NCBI GenBank assembly: GCA_937916485.1
Contig: CALFSV010000363.1
Coordinates: 10,309 to 74,308 of the forward strand
Source of the DNA: an uncultured Paracoccaceae bacterium
GTDB taxonomy: Bacteria; Pseudomonadota; Alphaproteobacteria; Rhodobacterales; Rhodobacteraceae
DNA length: 64,000 bases
Direction: 5' to 3'
The notes beneath the pieces were generated by a model. That model searched no databases. It was given only the letters and a program-made list of their open reading frames with translations, and was not told the origin of the DNA. A program made the position numbers and the translations under genes. Shown here in pieces: positions 9,601-18,560 of the stretch (within the stretch, counting starts at the first letter, position 1; every line of letters begins with the position of its first letter).

Positions 9601-10279
9601 TGAGATCTTCATCGACATGCACAAGGAAGGCGCGGGCTTCCGGGCGATGATGAACAACTTTGCCATCGCAGTGTCGGTTGGCCTGCAATACGGGGTGCCG
9701 CTGGAGGAGTTCGTGGACGCCTTCACTTTCACCAAGTTCGAGCCTGCCGGCATGGTGCAGGGCAACGACTCGATCAAGCAGGCGACCTCGATCCTGGACT
9801 ACATCTTCCGCGAACTGGCGGTCAGCTACCTCGACCGGACCGATCTGGCCCACGTAAAGCCAGAAGGTCATTCGTTCGACGATCTCGGCCGGGGCGAAGA
9901 AGAGGGTGTGTCCAACATCCGCCCACCAAGCGAGACTGCCGCGAACAAGTCGCTTGAGGTCCTCAAGCAGATCAGCTCGACCGGGTATCTGCGCAAGCGG
10001 GTTCCGCAAGAGCTGATGGTGATGCAGGGCGGCATGGGGGCGATGGCATTCGATATCGCGTCCGATCCGATGGCGGCCATCGCGACGATGGTGCCTTCCG
10101 TCACGACCTCAAGCGAGACTGCCATGGCCTCGGGGACTGTGGGGATCACAGCCCGCGACAAGGCCAAGATGCAGGGCTACGAAGGCGATCCGTGCGGCGA
10201 GTGTGGCAACTACACGCTGGTGCGCAATGGCACCTGCATGAAGTGCAACACCTGCGGCGGAACCAGCGGGTGCAGCTGA
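6626..10279 (+). CDS. nrdJ: Adenosylcobalamin-dependent (class II) ribonucleoside-diphosphate reductase
   Basis: A 1217-residue enzyme making deoxyribonucleotides with a B12 radical. Visible motifs are NSPQWFNTG (about 137-145), the redox Cys in PHACFIQG (about 190), [12 protein letters not shown], and the catalytic block NPCSEY...CNLASMNLL (about 466-484) with the thiyl-radical cysteine. [10 protein letters not shown] and a Cys-rich tail with CGECG and CMKCNTCGG complete the protein; the tail probably delivers reducing equivalents. The length matches Rhodobacterales NrdJ and there is no intein. The GAGG-containing leader AGAGGGGCAAGAGCG precedes the ATG. Two NrdR-box-like sites lie upstream. 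No B12 riboswitch could be recognised by eye. Confidence 0.97.
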   Translation: MKIERNFTTKGRDAYAGIDFRTAVSEIRNPDGTVVFKLDTLEVPAKWSQVASDVIAQKYFRKAGVPSDLKPVREKGVPEFLWRSVPAEGATFGGETSAKQVFDRLAGAWTYWGWKGGYFTTEDDARAYYDEMRHMLAGQMAAPNSPQWFNTGLHWAYGIDGPAQGHHYVDYKTGKLTRSTSSYEHPQPHACFIQGVQDDLVNEGGIMDLWVREARLFKYGSGTGTNFSMLRGEGEKLSGGGKSSGLMGFLKIGDRAAGAIKSGGTTRRAAKMVIVDADHPDIEQFINWKVLEEQKVASIVAGSKMHEQKLNGIFAAIKSWDGAVEAAYDPKINMALKDAIREAKKVAIPDTYVKRVLDYAKQGHTSIEFPTYDTDWDSEAYASVSGQNSNNSIRVTDAFLKAVEQDGDWELLNRRDGTVAKTIKARDLWEQVGHAAWACADPGIQYHDTVNAWHTCPEDGAIRGSNPCSEYMFLDDTACNLASMNLLTFHKNGEFQVEDYMHATRLWTLTLEISVMMAQFPSKEIAQLSYDFRTLGLGYANIGGLLMNMGLGYDSAEGRAMAGALTAILTGVSYATSAEIAGELGAFSGYQRNSSHMLRVIRNHRNAAYGNADGYEDLAVPPVPLDHANCPDQRLIALAKSTWDEALTLGEQHGYRNAQVSVIAPTGTIGLVMDCDTTGIEPDFALVKFKKLAGGGYFKIINRSVPAALVKLGYGSAQIEEIVSHAVGHGTLGNAPGINHTALIGHGFGPAELEKIEAALPSAFDIRFVFNQWTLGEEFCTRTLGIPMAKLNDPTFDLLRHLGFSRADIDAANDHVCGTMTLEGAPHLKVEHYSVFDCANPCGKKGKRFLNVDSHIYMMAAAQSFISGAISKTINMPNDATIEDCQKAYELSWSLGIKANALYRDGSKLSQPLASALIEDDEDAAETLASGTPQAKAEVLAEKIIEKVIIQEIRNREREKMPQRRKGYTQKAMVGGHKVYLRTGEYEDGSLGEIFIDMHKEGAGFRAMMNNFAIAVSVGLQYGVPLEEFVDAFTFTKFEPAGMVQGNDSIKQATSILDYIFRELAVSYLDRTDLAHVKPEGHSFDDLGRGEEEGVSNIRPPSETAANKSLEVLKQISSTGYLRKRVPQELMVMQGGMGAMAFDIASDPMAAIATMVPSVTTSSETAMASGTVGITARDKAKMQGYEGDPCGECGNYTLVRNGTCMKCNTCGGTSGCS

Positions 10280-10283
10280 GCCT

Positions 10284-10305
10284 CAAAATCTTAGTTAAGA
10301 TTTTG
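10284..10305. repeat. Perfect 10-bp-arm hairpin after nrdJ
   Basis: Arms CAAAATCTTA (10284-10293) and TAAGATTTTG (10296-10305) are perfect reverse complements with a 2-nt centre, 5 nt past the nrdJ stop codon. It could protect or terminate nrdJ mRNA. It is AT-rich with no GC-rich stem, so it is not a classic terminator. Confidence 0.6.
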
Positions 10306-10324
10306 AATTAAGGCGACGACACAA

Positions 10325-10354
10325 GCTCAGGAATTTTCGCGAAAATTCCTGAGC
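10325..10354. repeat. Perfect 30-bp palindrome
   Basis: Arms GCTCAGGAATTTTCG (10325-10339) and CGAAAATTCCTGAGC (10340-10354) are exact reverse complements with no spacer. It lies between the convergent genes nrdJ and gnd. A cruciform, protein-binding site or bidirectional terminator is possible. Confidence 0.75.
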
Positions 10355-10451
10355 GACAAGTTCCGGGGCGGGTGCGCTCGCCTCTGACGCGGATCGGGCC
10401 GCAGGCAAAAAACCGGGCGGTACAAATAACTGAGCCTGATCAGCGAACCTC

Positions 10452-10477
10452 GGGGCCCCAAAGCGGGGCCCCTTTTT
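10452..10477 (+). terminator. Intrinsic terminator for nrdJ
   Basis: Stem GGGGCCCC (10452-10459) and GGGGCCCC (10465-10472) with loop AAAGC is followed by TTTTT. The T-tract is on the plus strand, so it stops transcripts coming from nrdJ before they enter gnd. Confidence 0.88.
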
Positions 10478-10486
10478 CTTGACGCC

Positions 10487-11911
10487 TCAGACGTAGTGCC
10501 CGCCCCAAGGTCCGTGATGGCCTTTCTTGTCGTCGTCCATGCGCTCAAACCCATGCGCGCCAAAGAAATCGCGTTGTCCCTGGATCATGTTGGCCGTGCC
10601 GCGCCCTGTCCGCATGGTGTCGAAATAGGCCAGCCCCGAGGCCAGCGCAGGGGCTGCCAAGCCTGACAAGGCCGATTGCGCCATCGTGGTCCGCAGGGCG
10701 TCATGGTTGGACTTGAGCCGGTCGGCAAAGTAGGGGGCGAACATCAGGTTCCGCCCGGCATCCTCGGCAAGCGCTGCTGCCATATCGTCAAGCATGGCCG
10801 ACCGGATGATGCAGCCTTCGCGCCAGACCTTGGCGATCTCGGGCAAGGGCAGGGCCCAGCCAAAGGAGTCAGAGGCGGCGGCGATCATGCCAAAGCCCTG
10901 CGCATAGCACAGGATCTTGCCGGCCATCAGCGCCCTCTCAAGGTCATCCGTTTTCAGGACGCCGGCTGCCAGAGCCTTGGGCGCAGCCCCGAACAGGGCC
11001 TCGCCCTCCTGCCGTTCAGGCAGGCGGGACGACAGGTTGCGCGCAGTCACGGCCGCCTCGATCGCGGGGATGGGGGCGGCGAGATGCTGCGCCTCGATCA
11101 CGGTCCAGCGGCCGGTGCCCTTTTGCCCGGCGGCGTCCTTGATCACGTCGAGCATGGGCCCGCCAGTACGCGGATCGGCGGCGGCGGCGACTTTGCCGGA
11201 TATTTCAATGAGGTAAGACTGCAAAGGTCCCTTGTTCCACGTCTCAAAGACCTCGGCAATGGCGCTGGCCTCCATCCCCATGCCGTCGCGCATGATGCCG
11301 TAAACCTCAGCGATCATCTGCATGTCGGCGTATTCAATCCCGTTGTGCACAGCCTTGACGAAATGCCCGGCCCCTTCCTCACCCATCCAGGTGGCGCAGG
11401 GCGTGCCTTCGAAATCGGCGGCGATGGCGGTCAGGATGTGGGACACCCGGTCCCAATACGCCTTCTTACCACCGCCCATGATGGATGGGCCGTGGCGGGC
11501 GCCTTCTTCGCCGCCCGAAACACCGATGCCAAGGAACGGCCCGTCGTCCGCCCGGGCGCGGCGGTTGGTGTCGTGGAAATTGGCGTTGCCCGCGTCGATG
11601 ATCAGGTCATCGGGGTCCAGAAGCGGGCGCAGGGCCGCGATCTGCTGATCTACAGCCTCACCGGCGGGGACCATAAGGATGATGGCGCGGGGCCTGCGGA
11701 TGGCGGCCACAAGCGCCTCGAGACTGTCGGTCGGCGTGATGCGCGGGGCCAGATCACCCGCCTCCTTGGCAAAGCTGTGGGTGACGCTGGTGGTCCGGTT
11801 CCAGACCGCAATGTCAAAGCCGTTGTCCGCGATATTGAGCGCCAGAGCCGCCCCCATGGTGCCAAGGCCGATCAGGCCGATCTCTGCGGGTCCGGTGGTG
11901 GGGTCTGTCAC
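10487..11911 (-). CDS. gnd: 6-phosphogluconate dehydrogenase (decarboxylating)
   Basis: A 474-residue enzyme of the oxidative pentose phosphate pathway, converting 6-phosphogluconate to ribulose 5-phosphate and CO2. The Rossmann motif GLIGLGTMGAALA is at the N-terminus. The substrate region GIGVSGGEEGARHGPSIM and the catalytic-lysine block HFVKAVHNGIEYADMQ are clear, and the C-terminus has the gnd signature QRDFFGAHGFER. The start is a GTG at 11911 overlapping the preceding gluconolactonase stop (GTGA), with GGAG about 10 nt upstream. The pairing with a gluconolactonase fits a shared role in gluconate/phosphogluconate use. Confidence 0.94.
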   Translation of the reverse strand: MTDPTTGPAEIGLIGLGTMGAALALNIADNGFDIAVWNRTTSVTHSFAKEAGDLAPRITPTDSLEALVAAIRRPRAIILMVPAGEAVDQQIAALRPLLDPDDLIIDAGNANFHDTNRRARADDGPFLGIGVSGGEEGARHGPSIMGGGKKAYWDRVSHILTAIAADFEGTPCATWMGEEGAGHFVKAVHNGIEYADMQMIAEVYGIMRDGMGMEASAIAEVFETWNKGPLQSYLIEISGKVAAAADPRTGGPMLDVIKDAAGQKGTGRWTVIEAQHLAAPIPAIEAAVTARNLSSRLPERQEGEALFGAAPKALAAGVLKTDDLERALMAGKILCYAQGFGMIAAASDSFGWALPLPEIAKVWREGCIIRSAMLDDMAAALAEDAGRNLMFAPYFADRLKSNHDALRTTMAQSALSGLAAPALASGLAYFDTMRTGRGTANMIQGQRDFFGAHGFERMDDDKKGHHGPWGGHYV

Positions 11912-12801
11912 GGTATCTGTACTCCGTTGCGGTTCAAGGTGATTGCGTAAAGGCTTGTTGTGCCAGTGATATAGAGGCGATGCTTGGCGCGTCCGCCAAA
12001 GCAGATGTTGGACACGACCTCGGGCACCTTGATCTTGCCCATCAGGTGCCCGTCTGGCGCGATACAATGCACCCCGTCGCCTGCCGAGGACCAGACGTTG
12101 CCATCGCGGTCCAGCCGGATGCCATCGGCGCAGCCTGTGTCGATTGTGTGGAAATGCCGCCCGTTCAAGGCGCTGCCCCCCGACACATCATAGACCCGGA
12201 TATGCTGCGGATCGTCCGAGTACATGCGTCCGGTATCGGCCACGTAGAGAAGGGATTCGTCGGGTGAAAAGGCCAGCCCGTTGGGGCACATCATGTCGGT
12301 GATAACCGCCTTGATCGTGCCACTGGGATCAACCCTGTAGACATGGCAGGGCTGTTCCTGTTCGGCCCGGTAGCCTTCGTAATCGGTCATAATCCCATAA
12401 TGCGGATCGGTGAACCAGATCGCCCCGTCCGACGCGACCACGACATCGTTGGGTGAGTTCAGGCGCTTGCCGTCATGGCTGTCCGCGATGACGGTAATGC
12501 TGCCGTCATGTTCGGTCCGGGTCACCCGGCGGGTGCCATGTTCGCAGGACACCAACCGCCCCTGTCTGTCGCGGGTATGTCCGTTGGCATAGTTCGATGG
12601 TGCCCGGTAGGTGCTTAGCCCGCTTGTCGGTCCCCAGCGCATGATCCGGTTGTTGGGAATGTCTGAAAACAGCAGGCAGTCCGCATCGCCAAACCAGACC
12701 GGTCCCTCGACCCAGTCGAACCCCGATGCCAGCTTTTGCAGCGGTGCGTTGTGCATGACAAAATGGCTGAAGGCTGGGTCAATGATTTCAATGTCTTGCA
12801 T
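11908..12801 (-). CDS. SMP-30/gluconolactonase family protein
   Basis: A 297-residue six-bladed beta-propeller hydrolase. Family landmarks are the metal Glu in FDWVEGPVW (about 28-36), SPNDVVVASDGAIWFTDP with Asn and Asp near 120, and ADGIRLDRDGNVW, whose Asp should be the base/ligand. It probably opens a sugar lactone such as gluconolactone. The ATG at 12801 has AGGA about 6 nt upstream. It is translationally coupled to gnd by a 4-nt overlap, supporting a sugar-acid role, although many family members have other lactone substrates. Confidence 0.88.
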   Translation of the reverse strand: MQDIEIIDPAFSHFVMHNAPLQKLASGFDWVEGPVWFGDADCLLFSDIPNNRIMRWGPTSGLSTYRAPSNYANGHTRDRQGRLVSCEHGTRRVTRTEHDGSITVIADSHDGKRLNSPNDVVVASDGAIWFTDPHYGIMTDYEGYRAEQEQPCHVYRVDPSGTIKAVITDMMCPNGLAFSPDESLLYVADTGRMYSDDPQHIRVYDVSGGSALNGRHFHTIDTGCADGIRLDRDGNVWSSAGDGVHCIAPDGHLMGKIKVPEVVSNICFGGRAKHRLYITGTTSLYAITLNRNGVQIP

Positions 12802-13008
12802 GGCGGTCCTGTGCTTTTCTCAGGTTGCGTGCAGGCTGGCGCGCGGTCTAGCGCCGTCCTGACGGACAAGGGGCAAAAACAGGTAAAAAGGGCACTCTTT
12901 TTCGGACTTGCCTCTGGTGCGGCATGGCGGCGAGGGTCACCATAGGCAAGGCATCCCGGATTTGTCGATCCGAAAACGGGCAGCCAGGCAAATGCGAAGG
13001 AGCAGGCG

Positions 13009-14664
13009 ATGGCAGGCAGTCAGGTGACAATCGCGCAGATCGAGGCGGCAGAGGCGCTTTTGGGCTTGGCTCTGACCGCGGCAGAACGGCGGCAGATGGC
13101 GGGGAACATCGACGATCAGATCGGCATGGCCCAATCCCTCCGCGAGGTATCGTTGCCAAACAGCGCTGCCCCGGCCAGCCGGTTCGATCCAAGGCCGCCG
13201 GGGTTCACGATGCCGACCGCGCGGGGTGTCACCGGCTCTGTGATCAGCCGCTCTTTGCCTGACAGCGACGAGGATATCGCTTTTGCCTCGGTCCCGGAAC
13301 TTGGCTATTGGATCCACACGGGCCAGTTGACCAGCCGTCGCCTGACCGAGATTTATCTGGCCCGCATCGCGGCCCTTGATCCCGTCTTGAAGTGCTGGGC
13401 CACGGTGACCGCCGATCTGGCACTGGCCGAGGCTGACGGAATGGACGCCCTGACCACCGCCGGGCGCAGTCTTGGGCCGCTGCACGGACTGCCCTATGGC
13501 CTGAAGGACCTGTTCGACACCAAGGGCATAGCGACCGGATGGGGGGCGGAGCCGTTTCGGGACCGCCTGCCGGACGCCGACGCGGCAATCGTGCAGAAAC
13601 TGCGCGCGGCGGGCGCGGTCCTGTTGGGCAAGACGACCCTGGGGGCGCTGGCCTATGGCGATATCTGGTACGGGGGGACGACCCGAAACCCCTGGAACGT
13701 TGAGGAAGGGTCAAGCGGGTCCAGTGCCGGGTCCGCCTCTGCCACAGCTGCGGGGCTTTGCGCCTTTTCCATCGGGACCGAAACGCTCGGCTCGATCACC
13801 TCACCCTCGCAGCGCTGTGGGACGACCGGCCTGCGCCCGACCTATGGAAGGGTCAGCCGGGCCGGGGCCATGGCGCTGTGCTGGAGCCTCGACAAGGTCG
13901 GGCCCATCGCAAGGGGGGTAGAGGATTGCGCCCTTGTGCTGGAGGCCCTGAATGGAGGCGATGGGAACGACCGTGGCAGTATCGATGCAGTATTCCATTT
14001 TGATATTACGACATCATTAGAGGGAATGAAGGTCGGCTATTTGCCTGCGGCCTTTGAAGAGGGCGCGACGGACGTGGACCGGGCAGCGCTTGCCGCGGTG
14101 CGGGACCTTGGCGTCGAGGTGGTGCCTGTCGCCCTGCCTGACCTGCCATGGGACGCCTTGATGCTGATCCTGTTTGCCGAAGCGGCAGCCGCCTTTGCCG
14201 ATCTGACCGAAACCGGGCTGGATGACACCCTGACTTGGCAGGACGATGCCGCATGGCCCAACACCTTCCGCAAGGCGCGTTTCATCTCGGCCGTTGATGT
14301 GGTGCAGGCGGATCGCGTGCGCCTTTTGGCGATGCAGGCGCTTGAAGGGGTGTTTGCGCAGGTCGACGCGATGGTGGGACCGTTCGAGACTGGGCCAATG
14401 CTTGTGGCGTCGAACTTTACCGGGCACCCCTGTCTGCATTTGAGGGCCGGCTTCAACCGGTATCCAACGCGGGACCGCCGGACGCTTATGGATGGGCCGG
14501 TGCCAATATCGGACGCCACCGAGGCACCGCTTTTCGAGGTGCCGCAGGGGATTTCCCTTTGGGGCAGGCTGTTTGACGAAGGCCGCCTCTTGTCGCTGGG
14601 GATCGCGCTGGAGCGGGCGTTGGGGGTGGCCGGACGACGACCGGAGCAGGCGACCAACTTCTAA
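13009..14664 (+). CDS. Amidase-signature hydrolase with N-terminal GatC-like segment
   Basis: A 551-residue amidase-signature enzyme. The Ser-cisSer-Lys triad is readable: Lys166 (YGLKDLFD), Ser239 in GSSGSSAGS and nucleophile Ser262 in TETLGSITSPS. The first ~100 residues precede the catalytic core. Their helix AEALLGLALTAAERRQM and the linker SLPNSAAPASRFDPR resemble the GatC/AtzG-type small helper fused in front. The substrate is probably an amide, carbamate or ureide; the true one is unknown. GAAGGAGCAGGCG precedes the ATG. It stands alone between gnd and tRNA-Thr. Confidence 0.88.
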   Translation: MAGSQVTIAQIEAAEALLGLALTAAERRQMAGNIDDQIGMAQSLREVSLPNSAAPASRFDPRPPGFTMPTARGVTGSVISRSLPDSDEDIAFASVPELGYWIHTGQLTSRRLTEIYLARIAALDPVLKCWATVTADLALAEADGMDALTTAGRSLGPLHGLPYGLKDLFDTKGIATGWGAEPFRDRLPDADAAIVQKLRAAGAVLLGKTTLGALAYGDIWYGGTTRNPWNVEEGSSGSSAGSASATAAGLCAFSIGTETLGSITSPSQRCGTTGLRPTYGRVSRAGAMALCWSLDKVGPIARGVEDCALVLEALNGGDGNDRGSIDAVFHFDITTSLEGMKVGYLPAAFEEGATDVDRAALAAVRDLGVEVVPVALPDLPWDALMLILFAEAAAAFADLTETGLDDTLTWQDDAAWPNTFRKARFISAVDVVQADRVRLLAMQALEGVFAQVDAMVGPFETGPMLVASNFTGHPCLHLRAGFNRYPTRDRRTLMDGPVPISDATEAPLFEVPQGISLWGRLFDEGRLLSLGIALERALGVAGRRPEQATNF

Positions 14665-14721
14665 GCACAACCTACACGCCCCTAGGCCACGTCCAGAGCA
14701 ACATATCGAGGGATTTGGGGA

Positions 14722-14796
<75 letters not shown>

Positions 14797-14940
14797 GCGT
14801 GAGCGGCCTTTTACAAGTCCGGTGTCGGAGTGCAAGAGCTTTTGTGCCCATTTCACGGGCGGGACTGCGTTCGGCATCAGATCGCGCGACAAACCCGCCT
14901 CGGCTGGACGGTGCGCCCAAGGCACAGTATCACCGTTATC

Positions 14941-15123
14941 ATGAAAACACCCCGTCAAAACCCGCCCCGCGCGGAGGATCGTAAAGAGCGGCTCAAGGCC
15001 GCTCTCAAAGTCAACATTGCCCGGCGCAAGGCGCAGGCCGCCGCCAAGGCAAAAACGACAGGACAGGCAACGACGGGACAGGCGGCGCAGACCGCCTCGA
15101 CCCAAGAGGCAGAGGACAGCTAG
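14941..15123 (+). CDS. Small basic protein upstream of murA
   Basis: A 60-residue protein rich in Lys, Arg, Ala and Gln. The central segment [21 protein letters not shown] is a likely amphipathic, positively charged helix, followed by a low-complexity Thr/Gln/Ala tail. It ends 2 nt before murA, so it is probably co-translated with it. Short basic proteins of this kind precede murA in related alphaproteobacteria, as far as I recall, and their function is unknown. There is no strong ribosome-binding site, and the frame stays open upstream to 14830. Coding status rests on position and composition. Confidence 0.6.
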   Translation: MKTPRQNPPRAEDRKERLKAALKVNIARRKAQAAAKAKTTGQATTGQAAQTASTQEAEDS

Positions 15124-15125
15124 GC

Positions 15126-16394
15126 ATGGATTCAATCATCGTCAGGGGCGGGCGACCCCTTAGCGGGCAAATCCCGATTGCCGGGGCCAAGAACGCCTGT
15201 CTGACCCTGATGCCGGCGACGCTGCTGAGCGAAGAGCCGTTGACCCTGACGAATGCCCCCCGGCTGAGCGACATCAAGACGATGACCCTGCTGCTGCAAT
15301 CGCTGGGGGCCGAAGTGTCGTCGATGCAAGGCGGCAAGGTTTTGGCCCTGTCGTCACACGGGTTGAACGGTGCGCGGGCGGATTACGACATCGTTCGCAA
15401 GATGCGGGCGTCGAACCTTGTCCTTGGTCCGCTGCTGGCGCGGCTGGGCGAGGCGGTCGTGTCTTTGCCGGGCGGTTGCGCCATCGGTGCGCGCCCTATG
15501 GACATTCATATCGATGCCCTGACCGCCCTTGGGGCCGAGATCGAGTTGCGCGACGGATACCTTCACGCCAAGGCCCCCGGCGGGTTGAAAGGGGCGTTGG
15601 TGCCGCTGCGCTTTGCCTCTGTCGGGGCGACCGAGAACGTGTTGATGGCTGCGACCCTCGCCAAGGGCACGACCGTGATCGAGAACGCCGCCCGCGAGCC
15701 TGAGATCGTCGACCTTGCCGACTGCCTGCGTCGGATGGGCGCCCAGATCGACGGCGATGGGACATCGCGGATCGAGGTTCAGGGTGTCGACCGGCTGGGT
15801 GGGGCGACCCACCGGGTTGTCACCGACCGGATCGAACTGGGCACCTACATGCTGGCCCCGGTCATCGCCGGGGGCGAGGTCGAATGCCTGGGCGGGCGGA
15901 TTGCCCTGGTCGAGGCCTTCGTGGCCAAGCTGCGATTGGCAGGTGTCGAGGTGACTGAGACGGCGACGGGCCTGACGGTCCGCCGCAGCGGTGAGCTGAC
16001 CCGCGCGGTGGATGTAGTGACAGAGCCATTCCCCGGCTTTCCCACCGACCTGCAGGCCCAGATGATGGCGATGCTTTGCACCGCCCAAGGCACCAGCCTG
16101 CTGGAAGAGCGGATATTCGAAAACCGTTTCATGCATGCGCCGGAACTGATGCGCATGGGGGCCGAGATCGAGGTGAGCGGCGGGCAGGCCCGGGTGACGG
16201 GCGTGCCCCGCCTCAAGGGCGCTCCGGTCATGGCGACGGATCTGCGGGCGAGCGTGTCGCTGATCCTTGCCGGTCTGGCGGCCGAAGGGCAGACCCAGGT
16301 CAACCGGGTCTACCACCTGGATCGAGGCTACGAGCATGTCGAGGACAAGTTGCGCGCCGTCGGCGCAGACATTGAGCGGGTGCCCGGATCATGA
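15126..16394 (+). CDS. murA: UDP-N-acetylglucosamine 1-carboxyvinyltransferase
   Basis: A 422-residue cytoplasmic enzyme performing the first committed step of peptidoglycan synthesis, adding enolpyruvate to UDP-GlcNAc. Substrate residues Lys22-Asn23 are in GAKNAC. The catalytic Cys118 lies in [11 protein letters not shown]; a Cys here, rather than Asp, predicts sensitivity to fosfomycin. The C-terminal [13 protein letters not shown] block is also typical. Length is normal. It starts 2 nt after the small basic protein and overlaps the DUF2948 gene by 4 nt. Confidence 0.97.
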   Translation: MDSIIVRGGRPLSGQIPIAGAKNACLTLMPATLLSEEPLTLTNAPRLSDIKTMTLLLQSLGAEVSSMQGGKVLALSSHGLNGARADYDIVRKMRASNLVLGPLLARLGEAVVSLPGGCAIGARPMDIHIDALTALGAEIELRDGYLHAKAPGGLKGALVPLRFASVGATENVLMAATLAKGTTVIENAAREPEIVDLADCLRRMGAQIDGDGTSRIEVQGVDRLGGATHRVVTDRIELGTYMLAPVIAGGEVECLGGRIALVEAFVAKLRLAGVEVTETATGLTVRRSGELTRAVDVVTEPFPGFPTDLQAQMMAMLCTAQGTSLLEERIFENRFMHAPELMRMGAEIEVSGGQARVTGVPRLKGAPVMATDLRASVSLILAGLAAEGQTQVNRVYHLDRGYEHVEDKLRAVGADIERVPGS

Positions 16395-16852
16395 CCGAAG
16401 ACGCAAGTTTTCACGATGGAGTGGAAAAGCCGCTGCGGCTTCAGGCTTTTGACGCAGAGGATCTGTCGGTCCTGTCGGCGCTGGTCCAGGACGCGATCTT
16501 TCCCGCATCCGACATGCGCTGGCTGGCCAAGGACCGGCGGTTTGCCGTCCTTGTGAACCGCTACCGCTGGGAGGCCGGCACCCGTCTTCCCGAACGGGTC
16601 CGCACGATGCTGACCATCGAAGAGGTCGAGGCGGTCCGAAGCCAGGGCGTGCCCAAGGGCGATGCCGATACGGTGCTGTCGCTGTTGTCCGTGACCTTCG
16701 AGCCAGGGGAAGAGGGGCGGGGGACCGTTCTTCTGACGCTGGCCGGGGATGGCGTGATCGCGGTCGATGTGGCCGTGCTGGAAGTGGTGCTGCGCGATGT
16801 GACCCGGCCCTATACGGCCCCGTCCCGCCGGACCCCTTCCCACCCGGAATGA
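16391..16852 (+). CDS. DUF2948 family protein
   Basis: A 153-residue protein with the DUF2948 pattern: [22 protein letters not shown] near the N-terminus, then [11 protein letters not shown] and the conserved [10 protein letters not shown] end. Its function is unknown. It overlaps murA by 4 nt (ATGA) and precedes hisD, the order usual in Rhodobacterales. That order suggests co-transcription with murA. Confidence 0.87.
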   Translation: MTEDASFHDGVEKPLRLQAFDAEDLSVLSALVQDAIFPASDMRWLAKDRRFAVLVNRYRWEAGTRLPERVRTMLTIEEVEAVRSQGVPKGDADTVLSLLSVTFEPGEEGRGTVLLTLAGDGVIAVDVAVLEVVLRDVTRPYTAPSRRTPSHPE

Positions 16853-17195
16853 CCTATGACGTCCGCGTCCTGAGCGCAGGGGTCGCCTACCGCCGCTGCA
16901 GCATTGGTCCCGTCGCCCGACTTCCCCGTGCCATGGTCCGTTCAGGGTTAGGGGCAGAAGTTGGGGGCCGAAGTTAGGGGCAGGCCGCGCAGCATGGATA
17001 TGTGGTCGAGATCCTCATGATCTTGGCGCTGGATGGTCCCGTTTGACGATTGCGCGCCTGCGCCGCATTCCCCCTGAGCTTGGCCCTGCGGGCCAAGCGG
17101 GGCCTCCGGCGGGGATATTTTTGGCGAGATGAGGGGGATGCCGGCATTGCTGGTCCCAAGGTCGGGCGCTATGTGAGGCGCAAAGGAGACCCGCC
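16853..17195. other. Intergenic region with hairpin and dispersed repeat copy 2
   Basis: About 340 nt without a supported gene. A perfect hairpin, CTTGGCCC-TGC-GGGCCAAG, lies at 17079-17097. It is followed at once by repeat copy 2 (about 17101-17139, GGCCTCCGGCGGGGATATTT then TTGGCGAGATGAGG). The region ends with the hisD ribosome-binding site AAAGGAG. Confidence 0.7.
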
Positions 17196-18497
17196 ATGCC
17201 AGAAGTTCTGAACAGTCGTGACGCCGGGTTCGAGGCGGCCTTTGCGGCCCTTCTGGGCCAGAAGCGCGAAGAGAGTGTCGATGTCGATGACATCGTCGCC
17301 GGGATCATTGCCGATGTCCGGGCCCGTGGCGATGCGGCCCTGCTGGAGCTGACAGAGCGGTTCGACCGTGTGGCCCTGACCGCGTCGGACCTGCGCATTT
17401 CGGCGGCGGAGGTGGACGCCGCCTGTGCCGCTGTTCCCGAGGGTGAAGAGCGCGCTTTGCGTCTGGCCGCTGACCGGATCGGGGCCTACCATGCCCGCCA
17501 GTTGCCCGAAGATGCCCGTTGGACCGATCCTGATGGGGCAGAGCTTGGCTGGCGCTGGACCCCGGTGTCGGCGGCGGGCCTTTATGTGCCCGGCGGGCTG
17601 GCCTCTTATCCGTCATCCGTGTTGATGAATGCGATCCCGGCCAAGGTGGCCGGTGTCCCCCGACTGGCGATGGTTGTGCCAACACCTGATGGAGTTTTGA
17701 ACCCGCTTGTGCTGCTGGCGGCCCGCATCGCTGGTGTTGACGAGATATACCGTGTGGGGGGGGCGCAGGCTGTGGCGGCCCTTGCCTATGGCACCCAGAC
17801 GATTGCCCCGGTGGACAAGATCACAGGCCCGGGCAATGCCTTTGTCGCGGCCGCCAAGCGCCGGGTGTTTGGCAAGGTGGGCATCGACATGATTGCCGGC
17901 CCGTCGGAGATCCTGGTGATTGCTGACAAGGACAACGATCCCGACTGGATCGCCCTTGATCTTCTGAGCCAGGCCGAACATGACGCCAGCGCCCAGTCGA
18001 TCCTGATCACCGATGACGCGGGTTTTGGCCAGGCGGTCATGGCTGCGGTGGAGGCCCGCCTTCAGACGCTCGGGCGTCGCGAGATCGCGGGGGCAAGCTG
18101 GCGTGACAATGGCGCCGTCATCGTGGTGGCCGACCTTGCCGAGGCCGCGCTTCTGTCGGATCGCATTGCCCCCGAACACCTTGAGCTATGCGTGGCTGAC
18201 CCCGACGCCCTGTTTGCCCGCATCACCCATGCCGGTGCCGTCTTTTTGGGCCAATGGACGCCAGAGGCTATCGGAGACTATGTAGGCGGCCCGAACCATG
18301 TGTTGCCAACCGCACGTTCCGCCCGGTTTTCATCGGGGCTCTCTGTGCTGGATTTTCTCAAGCGCACGACCCTGGCCCGGATGACGCCGCAAAGCCTGGC
18401 CGCGATCGGCCCCGCGGCCGAGGTTCTGGCAGCCTCGGAAAGCCTGCAGGCCCATGGCCTTAGTGTAACAGCAAGGCTCAACCGTCTGAATACATGA
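17196..18497 (+). CDS. hisD: Histidinol dehydrogenase
   Basis: A 433-residue zinc enzyme catalysing the last two steps of histidine synthesis. Recognisable blocks are YVPGGLASYPSSVLMN, the NAD region GTQTIAPVDKITGPGN, GPSEILVIAD, the zinc-ligand segment LLSQAEHDASAQS with Gln and His, and the catalytic APEHLEL. The GGPNHVLPT and RFSSGLSVLDF blocks near the end are also characteristic. AAAGGAGACCCGCC precedes the ATG. In relatives hisD is followed directly by UPF0262; here two membrane-protein genes lie between. Confidence 0.96.
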   Translation: MPEVLNSRDAGFEAAFAALLGQKREESVDVDDIVAGIIADVRARGDAALLELTERFDRVALTASDLRISAAEVDAACAAVPEGEERALRLAADRIGAYHARQLPEDARWTDPDGAELGWRWTPVSAAGLYVPGGLASYPSSVLMNAIPAKVAGVPRLAMVVPTPDGVLNPLVLLAARIAGVDEIYRVGGAQAVAALAYGTQTIAPVDKITGPGNAFVAAAKRRVFGKVGIDMIAGPSEILVIADKDNDPDWIALDLLSQAEHDASAQSILITDDAGFGQAVMAAVEARLQTLGRREIAGASWRDNGAVIVVADLAEAALLSDRIAPEHLELCVADPDALFARITHAGAVFLGQWTPEAIGDYVGGPNHVLPTARSARFSSGLSVLDFLKRTTLARMTPQSLAAIGPAAEVLAASESLQAHGLSVTARLNRLNT

Positions 18498-18560
18498 CGA
18501 ATTGCTGGACCTTCTGAAAAGGGCTGATAACCTGCCGCCGGTTAGGTATCAGGAGGCGTC

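Noticed and set aside
10676..11950. 424-residue plus-strand open frame across gnd
   Set aside because: Antisense to gnd, with no start signal and low-complexity composition.
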